The notes below the pieces were generated by a model, which saw nothing but the letters and a program-made list of their open reading frames with translations, did no database searches and was not told the DNA's origin. A DNA stretch of 25,958 bases, from positions 1 through 25,958 of the forward strand of contig DATEZE010000091.1 of assembly GCA_035255845.1 (NCBI GenBank). Direction: 5' to 3'. Source of the DNA: JALORV01 sp035255845. Lineage in GTDB: Bacteria > Pseudomonadota > Gammaproteobacteria > Burkholderiales > Burkholderiaceae_F. Made by a program: the position numbers and the translations under genes. Positions 1-7,040 of the stretch are shown piece by piece. Numbering within the stretch: the first letter of the stretch is position 1; the number at the start of each line of letters is the position of its first letter.

Positions 1-234
1 CTGTGCCTTGCAGTCTGCGCCTTCGGCGGAGTCTATTTCGTCGGCGGCGTTGTGCAGGGGCTTGGCCGCCTGCTCGACCTCGACGAGTTGCGCCCGGGCT
101 TCGAAAGCAAGGGGCGGTTTGCCGCGTACCTGCGCGATGTCCCACTTTATCGCGTCATGACTGACGATCTGGCAGCACGCGGCATAGCCGGATTGTTAGC
201 GGGTGCCGTCGAGGCTCCGGTACTTGAAGCGTAG
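1..234 (+). CDS. glk: Glucokinase, C-terminal fragment (5' end outside window)
   Basis: The reading frame is open from base 1 to a TAG at 232-234 and gives 77 residues. A glycine-rich GGVYFVGGVV stretch is followed by GFESKGRFAAYLRDVPLYRV and a final GIAGLLAGA. This is the C-terminal signature of bacterial Glk-type glucokinases (GGI.P, then F..KGRF..Y...IPVY, then G.LGAA). The enzyme phosphorylates cytosolic glucose with ATP to glucose-6-phosphate, which is also the acceptor substrate of the next gene, otsA, 54 bp downstream on the same strand. Together they would link free glucose (for example from GH15 or GH3 action) to trehalose synthesis. The catalytic Asp and ATP-binding loop lie upstream of the window and cannot be checked. 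A GTG at 52 is only an internal codon. Confidence 0.85.
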   Translation: MCLAVCAFGGVYFVGGVVQGLGRLLDLDELRPGFESKGRFAAYLRDVPLYRVMTDDLAARGIAGLLAGAVEAPVLEA

Positions 235-288
235 GCGCGCTCATATGCCAGCATCAAAGTCCACCCTCGACCTGACGCTGAGTGGATC

Positions 289-2586
289 ATGGGACGAGGC
301 TTTCTGAGCGCTCTCGGGGAGCGAGCGCGCGCCGTCGGACCGCTCTCGACGATGCTGCGCAGCCTTCGCCTCTCGCTGCGCTTTCTCGTTCCATTGCTGA
401 TTGCAATGGTCGGCTTCGCCTACGTTTCGGTTCCGCTCGTTGATTCCCTGACGACCCGGTGGTTCGCGCGCGATCTCGACATCCGTTCCACGTCCGTTGC
501 GCGCTCCCTCGATGAGCAGATCGGAGGCCTGCTGGCTTCCGGTGCATACGGCCGCATCGAGGCGCTGTTCGAGCGGGAAGCCGCCGACGAGCGGCTGTTC
601 GGGCTCGGGCTGTGCGACGCCGAGGGTCGGGTAATGATCCGCACCCGCAATTTTCCGCGCGAGATCGGCTGCGAAACAAGCCGCAAGGCCGTCGATGGCC
701 CTGGATTGCTTCTCAATCTTCCCGCCGGCCCCGTGCATGTTGCGGCGGTGCAGGTCCAGCAGGAGGGCAAGCCACCGGCGATCCTGCAGATCGTGAACGA
801 TATGAGTTTCGCGAGACGCAGGAGCGAAGACACGCGCCAATACCTGCTGATCCTTTTCACGGTTCTTTCGGTCGTCGTCGCGCTGATCACGATTGCGGTC
901 GCTCATCTCAGTTGGCGCGGCTGGGTTGCGGGTGTGCAGGCCATGCTGCGCGGCGAAGGTGTCATCCGGCCATTTGCCCATCCGCGGCCGGAACTCCAGC
1001 CACTGGTGCGGGATCTGCGCGCGCTGTTGCGTGACATGGAAGGCGAGCGCAGGACCCAGGATGACGCGGCCGTGCGGTGGAATCCGGGCGCCCTGAAACG
1101 TCTGCTGCAGGAACAGTTCTCTGGCGACAAGGTCGTTCTGGTTTCGAACCGGGAGCCTTACATCCATGTCCATACCCCGAGAGGAGTGCAGGTGCAGCGA
1201 CCCGCAAGCGGGCTGGTCACGGCGGTCGAGCCGGTATTGCGCGCGTGTTCCGGGACCTGGATTGCGCACGGCGGCGGCTCGGCCGATCGCGAAACCGCGG
1301 ACTCCGCGGGCCGCCTGCTCGTGCCACCGTCGGACCCGTCGTACACACTGCGGCGGATCTGGCTCAGCAAGGAGCAGGAAAAGGGCTACTACTACGGATT
1401 TGCCAACGAGGGCCTCTGGCCACTCTGTCACATTGCTCACGTGCGCCCGGTGTTCCGGACGTCGGACTGGCAGCATTACGAGGCCGTGAACCGCCTTTTC
1501 GCCAGGGCCGTGGTCGATGAGGTGCAATCGGAGGATCCGGTGGTCCTGGTGCAGGACTACCACTTCGCTATGCTGCCGCGAATGGTGCGCGAGATGCTGC
1601 CGCGAGCCACGATCATCACGTTCTGGCATATCCCCTGGCCGAACCCGGAGTCCTTCGGCATCTGCCCCTGGCGTGGCGAGATCATCGACGGCCTGCTCGG
1701 CAGCACGATTCTGGGTTTTCACACACGGTTCCACTGCAACAACTTCCTGCAGACCGTCGACCGCTTCATCGAGGCCCGCATCGAGCAGGAGAACTCCACG
1801 GTGTCCTTTGGCGGACATCTGACCCAGGTGGAGAGCTACCCGATCTCGATCGCCTGGCCCAATGGCGTCAAGACGCCGGAAGCCACACGCGAAACGCGCG
1901 AACGCGTACGCAACACGCTCGGCATTGCCCCCACGCATCTGCTCGCGCTTGGGCTCGACCGCCTCGACTACACCAAGGGCATCATCGAGCGGATGCGCGC
2001 GGTCGAACGCCTGCTCGAACTGAAGCCAAACTGGGCCGGGCGGTTCACATTCATGCAGTTCGCAGCCCCGTCGCGATCGTCGCTCGACGAGTACCAGCAC
2101 TTCGAGGCGGAGGTGCGCGCGACCGCGGCGCAGATCAACGCCAGGTTCTCCGAGGGCTCATGGCAACCGATTGTGCTTCGCATCGAACACATCGATAACG
2201 AATCGGTACGTGAGCTCTACAAGTCGTGCGACGTCTGCCTCGTGACGAGCCTGCATGACGGCATGAATCTGGTCGCTAAGGAGTTCGTTGCGGCGCGCGA
2301 TGATGAGCGCGGTTGCCTGCTGCTCAGCCAGTTTGCGGGCGCCGCACATGAACTGCACGAAGCCCTGATTGTCAATCCTTATCACATCGAGCAGGTTGCC
2401 GAAGCGCTGCACCGGGCGCTCAGCATGCCTGAGGAAGAACAACGGGAGCGCATGCGCAGCCTGCGCCAGCTGGTAATGGAATTCAACGTCTACCGCTGGG
2501 CTGGCCGCATGATGATGGACGCGGCACGTCTGCGTCGCAGAGAGAGGATTGCCGAGCGGATCGGCGACTACAGCGAAGCCAACTGA
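289..2586 (+). CDS. otsA: Trehalose-6-phosphate synthase (GT20) with N-terminal membrane-anchored periplasmic sensor-like module
   Basis: The C-terminal part (about residues 280-755) is a complete GT20 OtsA that makes trehalose-6-phosphate from UDP-glucose and glucose-6-phosphate. It shows VSNREP, QDYH at 422-425, FWHIPWPNPE, DRLDYTKG at 557-564 (Arg558 and Lys563 are the UDP-phosphate ligands of the family) and DGMNLVAKE from 657. Usual OtsA is about 450-480 residues; this one has 765. The extra N-terminus has a hydrophobic helix (about 32-51), a roughly 130-residue segment predicted to be periplasmic with two cysteines (109 and 128), a second helix (185-209) and a HAMP-like linker (210-255). 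The periplasmic segment resembles a small Cache/PDC-type sensor, which is an inference. Start: ATG 289 is used; ATG 352 (residue 22), just before the first helix, is equally plausible, and neither has a strong ribosome binding site. otsB follows after 6 bp. Confidence 0.93.
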   Translation: MGRGFLSALGERARAVGPLSTMLRSLRLSLRFLVPLLIAMVGFAYVSVPLVDSLTTRWFARDLDIRSTSVARSLDEQIGGLLASGAYGRIEALFEREAADERLFGLGLCDAEGRVMIRTRNFPREIGCETSRKAVDGPGLLLNLPAGPVHVAAVQVQQEGKPPAILQIVNDMSFARRRSEDTRQYLLILFTVLSVVVALITIAVAHLSWRGWVAGVQAMLRGEGVIRPFAHPRPELQPLVRDLRALLRDMEGERRTQDDAAVRWNPGALKRLLQEQFSGDKVVLVSNREPYIHVHTPRGVQVQRPASGLVTAVEPVLRACSGTWIAHGGGSADRETADSAGRLLVPPSDPSYTLRRIWLSKEQEKGYYYGFANEGLWPLCHIAHVRPVFRTSDWQHYEAVNRLFARAVVDEVQSEDPVVLVQDYHFAMLPRMVREMLPRATIITFWHIPWPNPESFGICPWRGEIIDGLLGSTILGFHTRFHCNNFLQTVDRFIEARIEQENSTVSFGGHLTQVESYPISIAWPNGVKTPEATRETRERVRNTLGIAPTHLLALGLDRLDYTKGIIERMRAVERLLELKPNWAGRFTFMQFAAPSRSSLDEYQHFEAEVRATAAQINARFSEGSWQPIVLRIEHIDNESVRELYKSCDVCLVTSLHDGMNLVAKEFVAARDDERGCLLLSQFAGAAHELHEALIVNPYHIEQVAEALHRALSMPEEEQRERMRSLRQLVMEFNVYRWAGRMMMDAARLRRRERIAERIGDYSEAN

Positions 2587-2592
2587 GCAAAC

Positions 2593-3399
2593 GTGAAGCA
2601 CCTTTGGTCGCGCGACGGAGAACTGGCTCTTTCCAGCCTGGCAGGCTCGAACGCTCTCTTTGCGTTCGATTTTGATGGAACGCTCGCGCCGATCGTCCTT
2701 CAACCCGACCGGGCGCGCGTCGCGACGGGTGTCTTTTCACGACTCGCAAAGCTTGCGCGCCTGGCGCCCGTAGCGGTGATTTCGGGGCGTAGCCTCTCCG
2801 ACCTTCGTTCGCGGATACCGGACGATGTGCGGCTATCGGTAGGCAATCACGGCTCGGAACGCATTGAAACCGACTCCGATCTGAACCCGATGCGAGAGAC
2901 TTGCCGGCAATGGCTGGAGCAACTGCGACCGCGGGTCGACGCCTTTGACGACGAAGGAATTTTCGTCGAGGACAAGGGCATCACGCTGTCGGTGCACTTC
3001 AGAATGGCGCGTGATCGCGAGCGCGCTGAGCGCGCCATTGCAGATTGGATCCTCGATCTGGTCCCAATCCCGCGCGTCATTGGCGGAAAACTTGTATTCA
3101 ACCTGCTGCCCGCGCAGGCGCGAACGAAGTTCGAAGCCGTGACGGACCTCGCGGCGGATGAATCGGCGGAAGCTGTGCTGTTCGTCGGCGACGATCTGAC
3201 CGATGAAACTGTCTTCGAGCAGGCGCCCTCGCACTGGATCACCGTGCGCGTCGAAAGGGACCGGAACAGCCGGGCGCGTTTTTTCATCGGGGATCAGTCG
3301 GATGTGTCGAATCTGCTGGATCGACTGATCGCAATGCGAACCGGGGATCCGGCGGAACTTCGCGGCAGGCGTACCCATCGCGGTGCGACGCGGAGCTAG
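2593..3399 (+). CDS. otsB: Trehalose-6-phosphate phosphatase (HAD superfamily)
   Basis: This 268-residue protein has the HAD motifs expected of OtsB: FDFDGT with nucleophile Asp26 and Asp28, VISGR at 62-66, GNHG at 84-87, GGKLVFNL at 164-171 with the lysine, and VGDDLTDE at 198-205 for Mg binding. It removes phosphate from trehalose-6-phosphate to release trehalose in the cytosol. The start is a GTG only 6 bp after the otsA stop, so the two are almost certainly one transcript and probably translationally coupled. The length is normal for bacterial OtsB (about 250-270). The arginine-rich C-terminal tail after about residue 250 is not part of the HAD fold. The gene converges on the GH3 gene on the other strand, with 51 bp between the stop codons. 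Confidence 0.94.
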   Translation: MKHLWSRDGELALSSLAGSNALFAFDFDGTLAPIVLQPDRARVATGVFSRLAKLARLAPVAVISGRSLSDLRSRIPDDVRLSVGNHGSERIETDSDLNPMRETCRQWLEQLRPRVDAFDDEGIFVEDKGITLSVHFRMARDRERAERAIADWILDLVPIPRVIGGKLVFNLLPAQARTKFEAVTDLAADESAEAVLFVGDDLTDETVFEQAPSHWITVRVERDRNSRARFFIGDQSDVSNLLDRLIAMRTGDPAELRGRRTHRGATRS

Positions 3400-3434
3400 A
3401 TCTGTGTTCGTGACGTTTGGCGGGCTTTGCTGCA

Positions 3435-3450
3435 GTCTGCGTCCGCAGGC
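3435..3450. terminator. Possible hairpin between convergent otsB and GH3 genes
   Basis: GTCTGC-GTCC-GCAGGC forms a 6-bp stem (one G-T wobble) with a 4-base loop. It abuts the GH3 stop codon and lies 35 bp past the otsB stop. There is no clear T tract on either side, so it is only a weak candidate for a shared terminator. Confidence 0.25.
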
Positions 3451-5613
3451 CTACGTTCGGAGCATCAAGAGCGAGCATAAGAGCTGCGCGCGGTCGGCGT
3501 GCGGCCCGACCAGAATTTCTATTTCCCCCGGCTCAAACACCGGCCGCAGATCCACACCCAAGAAACGCAGCTCCTCCACCGGCAACTGCAACCGCGCCGT
3601 TCCGGTTTCGCCGGGCTGCAGGGCGATCTTGGTTACGCCTTTCAGCTCGAGCGTCGGGAGCGCAACACTCGCGACTCGATCGCGCACGAACAGGAACACG
3701 GTTTCCTCGGCCGCGCGAGCGCCCTCATTCGTCACCTCTACGGTAACTTCGATCAAATCTCTGCCGGTCGCGGTTTCCGGGCTCACGATCAGGTTCGTGT
3801 AGACGAAACGGCCGTAGGTGAGGCCGAAGCCAAAAGGAAACAGGGCCGAGCTTGGAGAGTCGAGATACTTGCTCGTATAGCGATACTGCTGGTTTTCAGG
3901 CCGGCCGCTGGACCGCTGACCGTAGAACAGCGGAACCTGGCCGAGCGCGCGCGGCCAGCTGATCGGTGTCCGTCCCGACGGTGACATGCGGCCCGTCAGG
4001 ACGTCGGCAATGGCATTGCCCGCTTCCGTGCCGGGGAACCAGGCGACGAGCAGCGCGTCGGCCCGCTCCGCGAGCCAGGGAACGATCAACGGCCGGCCGC
4101 AGAACAGCACGGCCACAACTGGTATTGCATTTCGGCGGGCGCGCTCGAGCACGGCTTCGGCGAGCGCGCGTTGCTCCCCGGGCAACTCGGGGAAAGCGCG
4201 CGACGCAGCCTCGCCGCTCATCTCTGCTGCTTCGCCGAGGCAGAGCACGACGACATCCGCGCTGCTCGCCAGGAGGTCGATGGCTGCGGCGATGTTTGAG
4301 CGATCGGCGCCGGAGATCGTTACGCCTTCGGCATGCACGACTGTCGTGTTCGGCAGCGCTTCACGCAGACCGGCGAGCACGGTGACACTCGGCTCTTCAT
4401 AGCCCGCAGCCGCCCAGGGACCGTTCATTTCGCGCCACGCGTCGGCCAACGGCCCGATCACTACGACACGGCCAGCGCCTTCTCGAAGGGGCAACGTGTC
4501 ACCGAAATTCTTCACCAACACGAGCGACTTCGCGGCGACGCTACGCGCGAGAAGCCGGCGGGCCGCGACGGTTGCGGCCGCCTCCGCGCTCGACCCGCGC
4601 CGATAAGGATCATCGAAGAGTCCGAGACGCTCCTTCAGACGCAGCACCCGGAGCACGCACTCGTCGATCTCGTCCATCGTCACGAGGCCGCGCTCGTGCG
4701 CCACGGGCAAGCCCTTGCGATAGGCCTCCGCCATCATGTCGATGTCCACGCCCGCCTTCAGCGCGAGTACGGCGGCCTCGACGATGTCGGCCGCCACGCC
4801 GTGATCTATGAGTTCGCGAATGGCGTTGTAGTCGCTCACGAGCACGCCGTCGAAACCCAGTTCTCCGCGCAGGTAGTCGCGAAGCAGCCCCTTGTGCGCC
4901 GTCATCGGGATGCCCGCGAGATCGGTAAACGCCGGCATGATCGCCGCTGTGCCGGCGTGAACGGCCGCCGCGAATGCCGGCAGATGCACTTCGCGCAGCG
5001 TGCGCTCGGAAATGTCGACCGACGCGTACTCGCGCCCGCCAGTCACGGGGCCGTAGGCGCAAAAGTGCTTGGCCGTCGCGGCCACCGACTCGGCAGAAGC
5101 CAGATCGGCGCCCTGGAAGCCGCGGACCTTCGCGCGCGCAATCTGCACGGCGAGCCACGGATCTTCGCCCGGACCTTCCACCGTTCGGCCCCAGCGAAGA
5201 TCGCGCGAGACATCCAGCATCGGCGCGAACGTCATTGCGAGGCCGTCTGCCGCGGTCTCCCGAGCGGACTCGCGTGCCGTGAGCTCCCAGATGTGCGGAT
5301 CGAACGTCGAGGCTTCAGCAAGCGGCACGGGAAAGAGCGTCCGGTGACCGTGAATCACGTCGAACCCGATCAGCAGCGGAATTCCAAGCCGCGATTCCTC
5401 GACGGCAATTCGCTGCATGTCGTGAACATGCTTTGCGCCGACGAGGTTGAGCAGGTTGCCCAGCGTGCCGTTGCGGATGGAGTCGGTGGAATCACCCGCG
5501 ATGACGGGCCCGGTCACGGCGTAGCCCGCAGCGGTCATCGTCAGTTGGCCCAGCTTTTCCGCCAGGGTCATGGAACTAATCAGCTTGTCAATTGTGCCCA
5601 TGGAGGCAATCAT
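3451..5613 (-). CDS. Glycoside hydrolase family 3 beta-glucosidase, no signal peptide
   Basis: This 720-residue protein has a BglX-type GH3 layout. The TIM-barrel domain runs to about residue 330, with FDVIHGHRTLFPVPLAEA at 84-101, APMLDVSRDLRWGR at 130-143 and the GEDP at 149-152. Next come KHFCAYG at 182-188 and the nucleophile motif VSDYNAI with Asp261. An alpha/beta sandwich domain with GEAASR and LPGEQ follows, then a C-terminal fibronectin III-like domain from about 600. GH3 enzymes remove terminal beta-glucosyl residues. The N-terminus (MIASMGTIDKLISSMTLAEK) has no hydrophobic signal, unlike periplasmic BglX, so a cytoplasmic site is likely. ATG 5613 is used; ATG 5601 is an alternative. 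It is divergent from the GH144-like gene across 53 bp. Some GH3 enzymes cleave sophoro-oligosaccharides, so beta-1,2-glucan fragments are a possible substrate; linkage cannot be read from the sequence. Confidence 0.92.
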   Translation of the reverse strand: MIASMGTIDKLISSMTLAEKLGQLTMTAAGYAVTGPVIAGDSTDSIRNGTLGNLLNLVGAKHVHDMQRIAVEESRLGIPLLIGFDVIHGHRTLFPVPLAEASTFDPHIWELTARESARETAADGLAMTFAPMLDVSRDLRWGRTVEGPGEDPWLAVQIARAKVRGFQGADLASAESVAATAKHFCAYGPVTGGREYASVDISERTLREVHLPAFAAAVHAGTAAIMPAFTDLAGIPMTAHKGLLRDYLRGELGFDGVLVSDYNAIRELIDHGVAADIVEAAVLALKAGVDIDMMAEAYRKGLPVAHERGLVTMDEIDECVLRVLRLKERLGLFDDPYRRGSSAEAAATVAARRLLARSVAAKSLVLVKNFGDTLPLREGAGRVVVIGPLADAWREMNGPWAAAGYEEPSVTVLAGLREALPNTTVVHAEGVTISGADRSNIAAAIDLLASSADVVVLCLGEAAEMSGEAASRAFPELPGEQRALAEAVLERARRNAIPVVAVLFCGRPLIVPWLAERADALLVAWFPGTEAGNAIADVLTGRMSPSGRTPISWPRALGQVPLFYGQRSSGRPENQQYRYTSKYLDSPSSALFPFGFGLTYGRFVYTNLIVSPETATGRDLIEVTVEVTNEGARAAEETVFLFVRDRVASVALPTLELKGVTKIALQPGETGTARLQLPVEELRFLGVDLRPVFEPGEIEILVGPHADRAQLLCSLLMLRT

Positions 5614-5633
5614 GATTCATCCGCGGAAAAATC

Positions 5634-5645
5634 GCAGGCGCCTGC
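5634..5645. promoter_or_regulatory. Perfect 12-bp palindrome in the divergent GH3/GH144-like intergenic region
   Basis: GCAGGCGCCTGC is its own reverse complement. It lies near the middle of the 53-bp gap between two divergent glycoside hydrolase genes, where a shared operator would be expected. The central CG is reminiscent of LacI/GalR-type operators, but no regulator of that family is in the window. A GC-rich 12-mer palindrome could also be chance. Confidence 0.35.
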
Positions 5646-5656
5646 ACGGAAGAGTC

Positions 5657-5661
5657 AGAGG
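5657..5661 (+). promoter_or_regulatory. Ribosome binding site that supports a TTG start
   Basis: AGAGG sits 5 bases before TTG 5667. This is the best Shine-Dalgarno match in the gap and decides the start of the glycoamylase-like gene. No ATG or GTG with a comparable site precedes the conserved domain. Confidence 0.5.
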
Positions 5662-5666
5662 TCCAC

Positions 5667-7040
5667 TTGCCGAAATCGAAAGTGTCCCAGGCGGCCGGGT
5701 CCGCCGCAAAACGTAGCCGTTCGCGAAGTGTGGGGTCGGCCGCGAGAGTCTTGCACGCCGGCTCGCCTTCAACCCCTGATCCAGCGGAGCTCGCGGCGTT
5801 GTCGGACGACGCGCTGCTCGAGATCGTGCAGCGCCAGACGTTCCGCTATTTCTGGGAAGGGGCCCATCCCGTCAGCGGTCTGGCCCTCGACCATCGAACC
5901 TCAGGAAAGGAGGCCGACGACAAGGTCTCAATCGGCGGCGCGGGCTTCGGAGTCATGGCGCTGATCGTTGCCACGGAGCGCGGCTGGGTCGCCCGCGATG
6001 CGGCTCTCGAACGCCTCGGCCGCATGCTAAAGCTGCTTCTGTGTGCGCGGTGCTATCACGGTGCGTATCCCCACTTCATGAATGGGCGCACGGGTGAGTC
6101 CATTCCCTTCTGGCGCAAGGATGACGCGGCGGATCTCGTGGAGACGTCGTTCCTGATGATGGGATTGCTCTGCGCACGCGAGTACTTCGATCGAGATACG
6201 CCGGAAGAAGAGGCGGCGCGGTCGCACATCTCGATCCTGTGGGACGAAGTGGAGTGGAACTGGTTCGCGCAAGGCGAGCAGGAGATGCTGTACTGGCATT
6301 GGAGCCCGTACAACGGCTGGGCCATGGATCATGCGATTCGCGGCTGGAACGAGTGCCTGATCACATACATCCTTGCGGCTTCGTCGCCGCGTTATTCCGT
6401 CGAACCGGGCGTCTATCACCGCGGGTTCGCGAGTGGGCCCGGATTTTGCAATGGCAAGCGCTGGTATGACATCGAGCTACCGCTCGGCATGCCCTATGGG
6501 GGGCCACTGTTCTTTACCCACTACTCGTTCTGCGGCCTCGATCCCCGTGGGCTCACGGACCGATACGCAGACTACTGGGAACAGAACGTGCGTCACGTTC
6601 GCATCAACCGCGCGCATTGCGTGGCGAATCCAGGGAACTTCGCGGGCTACGGCGAATCCTGCTGGGGCCTGACGGCCAGCTACGATCCTTGGGGATACTC
6701 CGCGCATGCTCCCGACACAGACAACGGCACAATCACCCCGACGGCCGCGCTCGCGAGCCTGCCGTATGCGCCCGCCGAGGTCGTGACGGTGCTGCGGCAT
6801 TTCCTGAAGCGGTACGGGAAGCGCTTGTGGGGTGAATTCGGCTTCGTCAACGCTTTCTGCGAGAGCCAAAACTGGTACCCAGATAGGTTTCTGGCCATCG
6901 ACCAGGGGCCGATCATCGTCATGATCGAGAACCATCGGACTGGGCTCTTGTGGAAGCTTTTCATGGCAGTGCCGGAAGTGCAGGCGGGCCTGCGCCGGCT
7001 CGGTTTCTCCAGCCCGCATTTGAAAGCCGCCGAGCGGTGA
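5667..7040 (+). CDS. Glycoamylase-like family hydrolase (PF10091-type; GH144-like, candidate beta-1,2-glucanase)
   Basis: This 457-residue protein starts at TTG. After a basic, low-complexity N-terminus of about 45 residues comes an (alpha/alpha)6-type domain with the hallmarks of the glycoamylase family: QRQTFRYFWEGAHP at 55-68, SIGGAGFG at 88-95, DLVETSFLMMGLL at 156-168 and GEQEMLYWHWSPYNG at 203-217. Further motifs are FFTHYSFCGLDPRG at 282-295, YGESCWGLTASYDPWGY at 338-354, NGTITPTA at 353-360 and GEFGFVNAFC at 399-408. The family is often labelled glucoamylase, but its characterised members (GH144) are endo-beta-1,2-glucanases, so specificity should not be read from the label. No signal peptide or Tat motif is visible, which is odd for this usually exported family. 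The stop overlaps the next gene's GTG start (GTGA). A divergent GH3 gene suggests a shared glucan substrate. Confidence 0.85.
   Translation: MPKSKVSQAAGSAAKRSRSRSVGSAARVLHAGSPSTPDPAELAALSDDALLEIVQRQTFRYFWEGAHPVSGLALDHRTSGKEADDKVSIGGAGFGVMALIVATERGWVARDAALERLGRMLKLLLCARCYHGAYPHFMNGRTGESIPFWRKDDAADLVETSFLMMGLLCAREYFDRDTPEEEAARSHISILWDEVEWNWFAQGEQEMLYWHWSPYNGWAMDHAIRGWNECLITYILAASSPRYSVEPGVYHRGFASGPGFCNGKRWYDIELPLGMPYGGPLFFTHYSFCGLDPRGLTDRYADYWEQNVRHVRINRAHCVANPGNFAGYGESCWGLTASYDPWGYSAHAPDTDNGTITPTAALASLPYAPAEVVTVLRHFLKRYGKRLWGEFGFVNAFCESQNWYPDRFLAIDQGPIIVMIENHRTGLLWKLFMAVPEVQAGLRRLGFSSPHLKAAER

Noticed and set aside
245..307. Twenty-codon frame before and overlapping the otsA start
   Set aside because: It has no ribosome binding site, no recognisable peptide and is too short to distinguish from chance.
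241..2100. Long open frame on the minus strand (619 codons) opposite otsA
   Set aside because: It is antisense to a clear GT20 gene, has no recognisable domain and shows Arg/Gly/Ala/His-rich composition typical of frames opposite GC-rich genes.
4333..5964. 543-codon plus-strand frame opposite the GH3 gene and running into the GH144-like gene
   Set aside because: It is antisense to well-conserved GH3 motifs and out of frame with the next gene; composition is His/Arg-rich shadow sequence.
6950..7036. Upstream extension of the GH15 gene into the GH144-like gene
   Set aside because: The extra 29 residues would be out-of-frame sequence of the previous gene; the GTGA overlap at 7037 matches the overlap style of the whole unit.
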